From positions 3,739,575 through 3,803,574 of the forward strand of contig JAJLRJ010000013.1 in the NCBI GenBank assembly GCA_024195265.1: DNA of 64,000 nucleotides. Direction: 5' to 3'. The translations under genes were made by a program, and so were the position numbers. Source of the stretch: Dendrophyllia cribrosa (Eukaryota; Cnidaria; Anthozoa; Scleractinia; Dendrophylliidae). Below, one piece after another: positions 33,101 to 46,100 of this stretch. The notes beneath the pieces were generated by a model. It had not been told where the DNA came from. It made no database searches and was given only the letters and a program-made list of their open reading frames with translations. The stretch's first letter is position 1. Each line of letters opens with the position of its first letter.

Positions 33101-36100
33101 TTTCCAAACCATTGTATCTTTTTTGCATTAATATATCACACCCACTGGCGGGTTCTGTTACTTGCACTGAAGATGGATGAAGTTTCATCCAAAACAACTT
33201 ACAATATTAAAAAGTTTTTGTTTTGTTTTCGTATGTTGTTTTAACCCATTGACACCTGAACCGCCCGTAACCGCCCGTACAAGACTCCACTGCTTTAAAA
33301 AATTGTAACTTTCTCAATCGTGCGAACATTGCCTTAACTAGCAGTTGTGAGCATTGACTAGAAAGTCTTTCAAATTGAGATACCCAATAAACACAAAAAA
33401 GTCAGCGATTTTTGCAGTATATCAGCGTTTGAATTTGGACAATAACAAAAATTACCATTTTTAACGTCATAGAAAAACAACAAAAAATCACGTTTTTGCC
33501 TTTAGTTTTTTTATTCAAATCATCGTGGAAAACCCAAAAGTCAACATTTACAGCAAAATTCAGTCCTAGTCCTAGCTTAGCAGTGGATTTTTTTGCTCTT
33601 ATTCGTTGCTCGGGCCGAGCTACAGCCTCTCGTTCTAATGCATACTGACCTTGCCTCGATTTTCAATATCACCACCGCACTGCATGCTGGGAAATCCTAT
33701 GGGGCGTGTGTATGCAGAAAAGCACTCAAAAACGTAAAAATCCTCAGGTGTCAATGGGTTAATTGATTCTTTTCTGTCAGGTTCAAACAGATGTTGCCAT
33801 TGTTAGCCAGAATACCTGTCCTTCCCTGTCTTATCACAAGACAGCTGTCCAAAGACAGATCACAGGCTAAAGTCAGCCTCCTGGACTGGATCAGTGCACA
33901 GGTAACAGTGATCAGTATCTAATTTCTCCTTGCAATACTGTAAAGCTCTATTAAACCTGTAACTCCCAAGAGTGCCAAAAATCAAAATTCAAGAAAAATC
34001 CTAAATGTCATTTTGTAAAATATTGAAAAACAAATGGTATCATGCAAAAGTACTGTCAAAGAGGTTTCATTTGAATGGTCACACCATAGGATTTCATCAA
34101 CAGACTCAAAAGTTAGAACAAATGGTACCATGCAAAAGTACTGCTGAAGCGGTTTCATTTGAATGGTCACACCACAGGATTTTGTTGGCAGACTCAAAAG
34201 TTAGAACTGCATACACTACATGTCTCCATAATGGAAGTGAAGTGTTAAGACAGACACCATGTAACAAGTTGGGCACCTCTCTATTAGCCAGTTCTGGCCA
34301 AATTTTACTTGTTTTTCTGTAACTAAACTCTATAATGCTTAGTAAGCTGCAGTAATACATGAATATTAAGGCACCCAGTCATTTAACCTTTTCACTCCCA
34401 GAGTCAATTGTGGAGACATGTAGTGTAGTTCTAACTTTTGAGTCTGTGGATCCTATGGTGTGACCATTCAAATGAACCTCTTCAGCAGTACTTTTGCATG
34501 GTACCATTTGTTTTCCAATATTTTGCAAAATGAAATTTGCGATTTTTCTTTAATTTTGATGTTTGGCACTCTTGGGAGTTAAAGGTTAAGCAGCTTTGGG
34601 ATAAGGGATTATAGGGGATGATAACATAGAGAGGTAAGTCTTCACAAGCCTGATGGCTCACAACCGCGGGAGCTTAAAGTGCCCATAACGATTTTTTTAT
34701 TTTCTTATCTAAATCTACACGTCACGTAATGAACATCTGCGAAAAAATTTTTTGATTTCAGCAAAACGTGAATTTTTTATGATTTTTTAAAGTCTTCGAA
34801 ATTTGCCATTATTTTGGTCCACCATTCGCATTAGTCTCCTCTCGGTCTCTCTCGGGTAACAAAGGATCCGTGAGGTAGATTAAGGAACACATAACTTCAA
34901 ACAAAGGAACCTGTGACTTCAAACAATATTTGAAAGGAACTGTGACGTACATTAAGGAACATGTGAGCCCGTTGGCCTTCTTAACAGCGGGACGGGTATA
35001 CCGCAAAAAATATAGGATTTGGAAGATTTTAAATATTCATAAAAAATTCACGTTTTGCTGAAATCAAAAAAATTTTTCGCAGATGTTCATTACGTGACCT
35101 GTAGATTTAGACAAGAAAATAAAAAAAATTGTTATGGGCACTTTAACTTGGTTTCTGTAGCATGAAGCAACATGAAGCAACTGAGATTATTACTATACTC
35201 CCCGATAGGATGCTAGTCCCTCGCAAAGTTACCCCCCAGTATTATGTTGCCAGTACCCATTTATACACCTGGGTGAAGAGAGACAACATGGAGCAAAGTT
35301 CTTGTCTAAGGAAACAACACGACGGCAAATAGCTCCATGTGAATAAATAGACAATAATCAACCCTGAACTTTTACTTATTATCATTTATTTATTGATATG
35401 GAACTGTTTGACACTTTTTTGGTATATATTAACATAACAGTTTTATTCCTTTGTGTGAAAATGATATTAAGGTGATATCAAAATGTTGTGTGATTTCGCT
35501 AATTTTTATTCTTAAATATTTAATAATAACTATTGAAATTGTTATTTTTTGACAGGACAATAAGAATAGCCTGCAGGATATGGTAAAACAATGTATAGAG
35601 GCAGTTGAGCAGGTAGTGATATCCTATCCTTAATTGACAACCCTGTGAGCAAGGCCTTCTCTTTAAAATTGTTGCAGGCTAATCAGTTCTACTGGTCTTG
35701 TTAACATGTGCGAAATTCAAAAGAATGTTTACTGTAAAATTAGGCCAGTAGGGCTTATTAACATACATATGAAAGAATAATAAATTGTCTGACATCTACA
35801 AATAAGGACTGTTTTTGTAACAGAAAACTTTAAATGCAGCACCTTGATGTATGACTGACTGTTGTCAAGTGACACATTTATTAGTCATATTTATGCTCTT
35901 ATGATGTCATCCTCCCCTACCTTTGGTGTTCTGTTGCTATATTCAATGGCTTTTGACTCTATTTGGACTGCCGGTGCTCGGATGGTTGGTCACATGATAT
36001 GAAGATGTTGCATTGACTAATAATTTTTATTATAGCAAACAACAACAACACCAACAACTTCATTTTCTACCCAAACAATCCAAAAAAGAAATTTACATGA

Positions 36101-37234
36101 AGCAAAGCAAAGCATGTTACCGTAACTGCTCTATAAAGCCTCCTGGAGGCTTAGTTATTTTCAGGCCCTCAAGCGGTGGGATGTAATGAAACTGTTTCAT
36201 ATGAAATTGAAGTTGGAAATGTTGAGATCAAGAATATAATGCGATTCTAACCTGACCTAAGTGGCTGTGTCTTCTGTAGTTTTGTGGGGGAGGGGTGCAG
36301 TGGGCTTAATGGAGAGCGGGGAGGGGGAGAGGCTGTACCTTTCCAAACAAGCTCAGTGATTGGTTAACGAAACAATAGGTTAAACAACACAAACAATAGC
36401 CTTAGAACTAAACACAATAGAAGCTACAGTACTACGGGGCCAATAAAAATAGAGGTCTGGAAGAGCTACAGTACCACTCCGGGGAGGGGGGGTGGGGTTG
36501 TTAAAAACTTGAAGCTCAAGAGATAGGCGTAGGGTGGGGGGCTTATAGAGTGTCTACAGTATTTGAAGTTTAAGAGAGTAAGCACAGGCACTTTTTTCCC
36601 CTCCTTACCCTAATTAGAAATCTGAATAGGTTTATAAATAAAAATGATTAACACAATATTTACTGTGTACCATTTTCAGTTTGATGAATCACACCTGAGT
36701 GAGATCACAAAGGAAGTTAATCAAGTTTTGGGTAAGAAAACCTTCCATGATTGTTTTCTTTTTTTTTTCTATTGCATTCATCTCTTTGTCCACCCACGCC
36801 TGAAATTTAAAATTGCCCATTTTCAAGAAAAAGTTATCCATAAATTTAATAACAGATTCCCATCATTTTTTTAGAATAAGGTGACGTCAAAGTTCTCCCA
36901 CCAACACAGTTTCTTTAGAAACTAACCCCTTTATTTTTGTCAAGATAACTGATCTTATCTTTATGTCGTTATGGCCAATTATTAGACATAACAACATATA
37001 AAGAAAAGATCAGCTTTTTCTTACATCATTTTGTCTATGTCTATGTTCCTTTTATCTCGTTATGTTGTGTTGTTCACACTGGTGACATAAAACATTGATA
37101 TTAGTTCTGTTTTGCATTTGCGTGACCTGAGTCGCCGTTATGTTGTTATGTTATATTTTAGTGGTAATTTTAGATAGTGTCCCCAATTAGTGGTTTTAAC
37201 TGCTATATTCTTTTTTTATTGACACTTGAATAAA

Positions 37235-37275
<41 letters not shown>

Positions 37276-40099
37276 GTCGCTAGTCTGAACCAGGCTTAAT
37301 TTCACACACATTTTATGTCTGTTCATGCCAGAATCTCTTGATAACACGAACATGAAAGAGATCAAAGGACTTGATGAGAGACTAGCAGGACTTCAGCAAA
37401 TCCTGCAGAATGTACAGACTTTGATGCAGTCTCAAGCAGAGATGTCTCAAGGATTTCAGCAGAACCAAACTAGAGCTCAGAACATTGGTGACCCTTCTGT
37501 GCTTCCTGATCTGTGTGCTAGTCATCAAAAACAGCTCATGATGTTGATGAAGAATCACTCACTTTTGAGGTAATTTTGTACTCCAAAGTTTTGATATGGT
37601 ATAGACCGTATTCATAAATGGCAGCCAATTAATTATTCTTTTATATTCATGCTGATCAGCCTACCAAGCCTCGTCAGCATGGCCAAAATTCAAAATAATT
37701 TTTGCTCTAAAACGAGGCTAGGTAGGCTGATTAGCATGAATATAAAAGAATAATAAATCCGCTGCCATTTATGAATAAGGTGTATAGTCATGGCTAACAG
37801 TTATCCAAGGATGTAGCTAAGAGCTGGCTGCCGGCTAATTTCACCAGCTGAAAGAGAAATTATCACTGGCTGAAATTTCACCAAAAAACAAAGACTTGGG
37901 GTGATTTTGAAGCTGCACAAGCCAGAAAAACTGGCTGGGCATGTTAATGAGCCTGCTAAGTGCTTTCTTAGCTACACCCCTGGTTATCAAGTTCAGAACT
38001 AGAAAGTTACGACCACCTTGTACAGCATGATAACGTATGGCATGAAATGTTTGGGGGAGTTTTATTTTGCCGATTGGCAATTTTTTTTGTTTTGGGGGAA
38101 CATTCATTTACAGTTCGAGATGACTGAAATTGCTGCTGGTAACTAATTTTTGCGATTTCTTGTTCAAGCAGCAGAATATTAACAAGGAAGGAAACTTAAT
38201 GTTTTCAACTTTTATTACTTGTTGTGTCCTGGTATGCTATACTTATAACTAGCAGTAATCACAGATTATGGAGACGTGTTCGAAGGAATTTCCGGCGGAA
38301 ATGAGCCCCTGAAAAAAACCAAGACCGTCTACCAAAAAATCTCAAAATTTACTGCATGTAAACCACAGGACAACCAACACGAAATTAGGATTGCGTTCTT
38401 CGAACGTGAAAATCTGATGTGGTATTCATGTAGTTTATTTTATTTCATTTGATTCCAGGGATGCAAGAAAAAGATGTGCAAAAGCCAAGGATGAGCTGGC
38501 TGTTAATCTACACACTAGATTAAGGTATTCGACCATAATATTATTCTTTCAGGTGGTCATGTCCTTGTTTGCGCATGTGTATAAAGAATTGGGATGGAAG
38601 TAGAACATACACTTAGCATCACATACTTGCTGATTTTCTTTTTAGAATTCCAGTATGTTTTGCTTTATAACGAACTATTTTACCTTAGGTGCTGTTTATT
38701 AGGACTTAAAAATATGTACTCAGTGTTCTGTTAACCCATTCACACCTGAGGATTTTTACGTTTTTGAGTGATTTTCTGCATACACACGCCCCATAGGATT
38801 TCGTGACTGCATATTTGGAGTTACCATTGAAAGTGCTGCTGTTCTAAAACACTGAAGGCTCGAGTTTACTGGAAACGTCATTGTGACGATCTCATTTTGC
38901 TTGCTTGATTTGCAATAAAGGGTCCAATATGAATTATCTACGATTTTTGGTAAGTTCACAGCCATTTTTCATCTTTAGTAGCTGCCTGGTGAGCATCATT
39001 AAGCTTGGAGGTAGTTCAGAGTCCACTTCTCAATGAAGCGAGTTAGTTGTTGTACTTCGTTTGCGAATTTGGCTCGTTGCTCGTTGAACTGGAAAAATGG
39101 CCGCCTGGAAACGAAGCAGCTTTGGGACTCGACTCTGGATGAATTTCTCGACCTACTGCGGCATATTTTGGAAGTTGCGACCACAGGAGAACACAACAAG
39201 CGCGAAATTTTGGCGGTGGGTCGGAGTGGCTGTGGACTTAGTATAAATATGAAATGTGTGCGGAAAGAAACGAACGCTGTCAAAATTCTTGGCCATTTCC
39301 CAGCATGCAGTGCGGTGGTGATATTGAAAATTGAGGCAAGGTCAGTATGCATTAGAACGAGAGGCTAGAGCTCGGCCCGAGCAACGAATAAGAGCAAAAA
39401 AATTCACTGCTAAGCTAGGACTATGACTGAATTTTGCTGTGAATGTTGATTTTTGGGTTTGCCATGATGATTTGAATAAAAAAAACTAAAGGCAAAAACG
39501 TGATTTTTGTTGTTTTTCTATGACGTTAAAAACGGTAATTTTTGTTATTGTCCAAATTCAAACGCTGATATTCTGCAAAAATCGCTGACTTTTTTGTGTT
39601 TATTGGGTATCTCAATTTGAAAGACTTTCTAGTCAATGCTCACAACTGCTAGTTAAGGCAATGTTCGCACGATTGAGAAAGTTACAATTTTTTAAAGCAG
39701 TGGAGTCTTGTACGGGCGGTTACGGGCGGTTCAGGTGTCAATGGGTTAATCAGGTCATAAATTGGCAAAATGTCCCACCTCTAGGACATCTCTAATATGC
39801 ACAAGTTTGACTAACTAATTTCAATCTGTTATTGCTTTCACAGATGGATCATGTATGTGGAGAAGAAAATATGTGATTGTGATGGCACTGTAATCATGTA
39901 CCATGAAAACATCCGGAGAATAAAACGAAGGTAAGTATCAGATGACATGTATACATGTATGTAGCAGAAAAACTTGTCTTTTTGTTGCTTTTTCTGACGG
40001 GGGGAGGGAGGGGGGGAGTCTGTACACCATGCTTTCCATGCACTTTACTCCCATTTCCTACCCTTTCCTTTGTGGTCCTTACCTTTTTGCTCTTTTTCT

Positions 40100-40132
<33 letters not shown>

Positions 40133-43100
40133 CTCCCATATAAAAATGACGGGGTGCTCGTCGTACCTTTTAGGGGTCAAAATTTGTACATTGGTACATG
40201 TACCTCTTAGGGTGCTAAAATTCAAAATGACCCCGTTGGAATTATCGCGGTACCTTTTAGGGTATTAAGCCCAGAATATGACATGTGTTGTTTAAGAATT
40301 GGTACCTCATAGGGGTTAAAATTCATTTAAGCCACGCCAATCAAACAACATTCTGGTACCTTTTAGGGTGCTTATCGAAAATTTCCGATGAGCACCCCCG
40401 TCATTGTTATATGGGAGTCCCCCCCCCCCCCGGACTTTTTCTATTGCAAAGCGTTTCCTTCTTCTTCTCCTTCCCACCACCTTGGAAACATACAATGTAG
40501 TTTTCTGTTTTCTGTTTTCCTGCCTTTCATAGACACCTTCCCTATCCCCCCCCTCCTATACACCCTTTCCCCTAAGAGAATGACTTTGTTGATTTCCTTT
40601 AGGCTAGAGATCATTGAACAAGTGAACGAGGCACCGCGCATTTACATCTTAGCAGTAGCTGAAGTGGTCAGGAGGAGGTCATTTTCTTCACAGTTTCAGA
40701 AGGTAGGACATTGTTTACCTCAAGGAATTAAAGAGTCAGAATAGTGATAATAACAAAGAACTGTTAAGAGCCAGAACTGCGAAGTTGACTATATAAGATT
40801 CTCACAAATTATAGTCATCTATAGAGTAACAAGGATGGCGCAGTGAAGAGAACACTCACCTCCCACCAATGTGGCCCGGGTTCGAATCTTAACCCTTTAA
40901 CTCCCAAGAGTGCCAAATAACAAAATTTAAGAAAAATCTCAAATTTCATTTTCTAAAATATTGAAAAACAAATGGTACCATGCAAAAGTACTGCAGAAGA
41001 GGTTTCATTTGAATGGTCACACCACAGGATTTCGTCTACAGATTCAAAAGTTAGAACTACACAACATGTCTCCATAATTGACTCTGGGAGTGAAAGGGTT
41101 AAAGGCAATCCCATATGTTGGTTGACTTTGTTCTTGGTTGTTGTCCTTGCTTCAGAGGAGTTTTTCTCTTGGTAATCCGGTTTTTCTCCCTCCACAAAAA
41201 CCAACATTTCCATAGTTCAATTTGATCTGGAAGCAACGAAAGTAAGAGCCACATTCTGGATTCTACTGAAATTCCTATTTGTTTATTTATTTATTTTATT
41301 ATCATTTATTCTGTATTTGAAAATACGGCATTTGACTAAACCTTTTTTTCTTCTGTATAGTGGGCAAGTAAGTTATGCGAGACCTCAATCCAGGCAAGAT
41401 CAGAGGAAACTACAAGGAGAGAAGAATTTGAATTACAGTTTGGTAATGTATATGGTGCTTCACTTACAAAAGATGTGTTGTATTTTCACAGTCCTACTCT
41501 CTATGCTTGTGTATCACTTACAGTGTGACGTGCCTTGCCATGAGCACTCAACAAACCTTTTTTACAAGTTAGCCAATCAGAGAGCGCAAATTCAATTTAC
41601 GGCATGCCTCTTCATAAGGTTGAACACGATGGAATGTAATCTTGCAGCATTGTGTTTATTACAGGAGTGTAAAGTTAGATACAAAATATGAAGATTTTAT
41701 TCACATGATTGCTTCACACGTATCCACAGTATGAATCAAAGTAATTATAAGAATTAGCTGGTGAATTTTTTTTGTGTAAAAAACATTTGTTGGGTGCTCA
41801 TGGTAAGGCATGTCACATTCATTCATTCATTCATTCATTCATTCATTCATTCATTCATTCATTCATTCATTCATTCATTCATTCATTCATTCATTCATTC
41901 ATTCATTCATTCATTCATTCATTCATTCATTCATTCATTCATTCATTCATTCATTCATTCATTCATTCATTCATTCATTCATTCATTCTTTATTTGCCAT
42001 ATATACAACATGTTACAGAGCAAGATGAAAATAATAAAGGATTAGAGAAAAAAGTGAATGGCGAGGAGACCTGAAAGAAACCACGAGGCTTATAATGAGT
42101 CAGGTTTCTTCACTTAAAAATAAACTAGTCTTAATATAATAATTACAATATGGGCTTATGATAGCTTATTTAGTGTAGAATCGTCAACTAAAGATAATAT
42201 AATTAAACATTTTTGTTTTCTTTTTTAGGCCAGCATTTTCTGCAGAATCTGTTTTGCGGATTTGGTGACAGACCCTCCAAATTTCTAGAAAAGCCACCCA
42301 GACCCTTTGATGAACAGCTGCCAATCATAACAGATAAAGATCTTCAAGAACTGCAGGAACAGATCCCAGAATTAGCCACCTACCTTGAGTCTAGCTCTAT
42401 TAATATCAGCATGAAAGACGAAACTGGAAAAACAAGTTTTCTACAACTGGAAGAACTTGAAAATCTTGGCACTATTTCTCAGTTGCCCATGAATTTAGGA
42501 CGCAGAACCAGTGAAAGTGTGATAGACAAGAAATTGACACCATTTGCTGAAATGTCTTCTTCTGAGAAGGCCACGCAAATGAGCATGGACGCTTCCACGC
42601 AAGTTGAATGGACATGCGAAGAAGAAAAATCTGCTGTATCAGAACAACAAGGAAATCAGTTTTATTCTACTCTAGGCATACCAGTTGTTAGTGAACTGAC
42701 AAACATGATAAGTGAAAATGTTACAGAAGAGACCACTGAGTGTTTTGATGATGATAAATCTCATGAAAGGAAGAAAAGCAGTAGTGATAGTGCTTCAGAA
42801 AAAAGCTCAGCACTTGATGATAGCGACCTTGTTTTTAGATCAGCGCATGAAGATTATGTGACTGTTTTTGATGCGGATTTGGCCGTCAATCTTGAAGAGA
42901 ATATCCAGCCGGTAGGGGTGCTTAAGGAAGACTGTACAGCACTTCTTGATGACGCTAGTCAGACAACAACTCTTGCAAGTTCTGGCTCACAAAGTTTGAC
43001 GGATCACAGCACTCAGACAGAGCGTAGTTCCGACAGCAATTTGCCAATTCAGGTGTCAGGTTCGCAAGAATCTTGTGAGGAAGTGGCTTTGGATTCACAA

Positions 43101-46100
43101 CACATTGAAAGAACTGATCAAACCACAGTGAAAGAAATGGTTGAAAGATTGGAACAGTTAGAAGAGAGGTTAAGAACAACTCAAGGATCTTTGGAAGGTG
43201 CTAATTCTCGGAAAGAGAAACTTTGGGATGCAAATGTGAAAGTTAGAGGTTGTTTTAAGGAAGAGTTGGTGGTAATTCGTCAGAGTCTTAATGAATGTAG
43301 GCAAGTGATCGTAGACTTGGAATCAAAGATGAAGGAGGATGTTATGGTAACTGTTGCTAATGTGCAGCAAAAAGGAGATCTGTTTAGGGAAACAATAAAC
43401 GAAAATACAACTAAAAGAACTAGGGAAGAGTTTGAAAAAGAGCTTGCGCAGTTGAATTCACAATTTGAGCAAGAGAAAAATGCATTCTTAGAAGTTAAAT
43501 CTAAACTTGAGTTTGAAAAAAGTAAAATTCTGGAAGAGATAAAACAGTTACAGGCTGATAAAGAAACAAGCGAGTCTTTGCATAAAGAGGAAACTGAAAA
43601 GTTGAGTTTGATCATGAGTGAGTACAAAGCAAAAATCGAGGAACATGAAGGAGCAACCCAGAAGGTTCAAGAGAGCAAATCACGGTATGAGGAAGATCAA
43701 CAGATACGATTCAATGCTATAATGATGAAATTGAAACGAGAGAAGGAGAATGCTTTGTTTCAAGCACACGAAAAGATTAAGGAGCTAACGCAGTGTGTAG
43801 AGCAACAAGAGAAAAATATTAAATCACTGATGATCGAGAAAGAGAAGGTGACAGGAGAATTTAAACAAGCACGTGGTGCTTTCTGTTTGCGGGAACAAGA
43901 ATTTTTGGCAGGTAAGCACAATAATAAATCTGTGTGAAGTGTACATCCTTAACCCTTTCACTTCTAGAGTCAGTAGTTCTAGCTTTAAGTAATGCTCCAC
44001 ATAAGAACTATAGCAAACTTCATTGTTCTGCAGCATTGGCTCTTTCCCACATAAAATATCTTTGGTTTCAAGAATAGAGGAGGAGCTGATGGTCCATAAT
44101 TATATTTCAGTATAAAAATAAAGAAAATCCATTTGCGTCAATTAAATTTTAGGAAATGTTAGTGCTTAACCAATCAGAATAGCAGAAGACAATAGCTAAT
44201 AATTTTGCTTCTTTGATGAAGTTCCCCAAATAGAATATCTTAAAACTTGCATGTTGTGCGATTGGGTTCATAGAGGTGTTTGCATTATAGAGGTGTTTGC
44301 ATTATAGAGGTGTTTGCATTATAGAGGTGTTTGCATTATAGAGGTGTTCGCATTATAGAAGTGCCACACTGAGGTGTCCATATTATAGGTGTCTGCATTA
44401 TAGACGCGCCCAGGGCTGTGCTCTAGCAGTGCCCAGGGGCCTTAGGCTCCCTCCTTTATCTTTGGGCAACAAGAAAAATGCACTTTTGCATAAAACTTAA
44501 GTGCCGGGCACCCCAGATTTCAGAGTTGAGAGCCTTTGGGCTACCTGTGATTCATCTAAGAGCACAGCCTTGGTGCCGTATCCAGGAGGTGTCCGCATTA
44601 TAAAGGTATCCACATTATGTACTTAGGTGTCTGTGTTATAGAGGTGTCCACATTATATACTTTAGGGTGTCTGTATTATAGAGGTGTCCACATTACAGAG
44701 GTGTCCGCCTTATAAGGGTGATCTTATTAAAGAGGTGCCTGTCTTATGGAGGTGTCCATATTATAGACTGAGGCGTCTGCCTTATATAGGTGTCCATGTT
44801 ATGGAAGGGTCTGTAAGGATAGGTTTGACTGTAGTTCTAATAAATTTTGTAAGATTTATTTTTTACTGAACTTCAGCTCTGCAAGAAAAAGAATCTAAGA
44901 TTCAAGAATGTGAAATCCTACTGCAAAACAAACAGGCAGAATTCTTAGAACAGCTCGAACAAGAGAAAGCATCAACACTGGCACTGCTTCAAATTGAACG
45001 GCAAATGTGGGAAGCAGAGAGAAAGAAGCAGTTAGCAGCCAAAGATCAAGAGACTGAGTGAGTGAGCTGTTTTATAGTTAAATGTCAATCACTTGGAAGT
45101 GACTATCCCGTCCCGTCCCGTCCCGTCCCGTCCCGTCCCGTCCCGTCCCGTCCCGTCCCGTCCCGCCCCGTCCCGTCCCGTCCCGCCCCGCCCCGCCCCG
45201 TCCCGCCCCGCCCCGCCCCGCCCCGCCCCGCCCCGCCTCGCCCCGACCCGACCCGTCCCGTCCACCAGGAGAGGTGGTCACTCACAGGAGAAAGTCACTA
45301 ATGAATGATTCTGTGGCCTGAAGTTTTGTAATGCAGTTCTGACATTCTACTCATTGTGACCATTCAGTTGTTAGACTTTACCCTTTTTTGCAGGCGTGAC
45401 ACTGATGTTGTTTTGGAGGAAGACTATCAACAAAGAAATCAACTCCTAGAAGAGGTGAGGATTTATTATAGTTTCATGTTGTCAGCTTTGTGTGGTCGAG
45501 TGAATCAGATTCTAGTCTTATGGGTCTAAGTTTGAGTCAAGGCCTTTATCACACAGAGGCCATGTTGACTTCCCGGAGAATAAAATGCTTTGTTTTTGCC
45601 CGCCCAGCCTCGCAGTGAAAAAGTTGAAAATGAGGTTGGGCGGGCAAAATCTTTTGTTTTTATACAAAATGGCAGGGTGTGATAAAGGCCTATACTGTGT
45701 GGGACATTTGGCGAGAAACTAAAATTGCAGATACCAAATAAATACTGATTTAATTTTTATCTTTCACAGGAAAATAGAAAGCTAACTGAAAAGTTGTCAG
45801 TACAAACTGGTATGTTGGAGTAATGTGCAGAAGTAATATTGCAGCATTGTCCCCTAAACTTTACTAATACTAACCCAGCTGTATTATGGGGATGGTGTTG
45901 GAGGGAGGAGAGGGTGGGAAGTTGGACACAGGGGGTAGGAGGGAGGGGGGGGGGGGAGAGATTGGTGGAGCAAAATGCCTAAGAGAGGGGAGGGTCTGAA
46001 GGTGTGGAGAATCTTTTATTTAAAGCGTTTTGTATTCATTAGTTGACCCATTGATGTGGTTATTTATTACTTTTATTCCTTATCAGGCGAGAGCAGTTCT

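Noticed and set aside
38999..39368. Opposed 117- and 111-aa frames in the long family B element
   Set aside because: No transposase motif is visible and the two frames overlap on opposite strands; the short copy lacks the region.
40838..40890. Functional tRNA gene
   Set aside because: It has A- and B-box-like motifs but no full cloverleaf, and is followed by a known SINE-type body.
41761..42074. Open frames of repeated FIHS through the CATT microsatellite
   Set aside because: They are a product of the tetranucleotide run, open in all frames, inside an RB1CC1 intron, with no start context.
45062..45308. Pro-Arg/Gly-Arg repeat frames on both strands
   Set aside because: They come from the CCCGT satellite in RB1CC1 intron 16.
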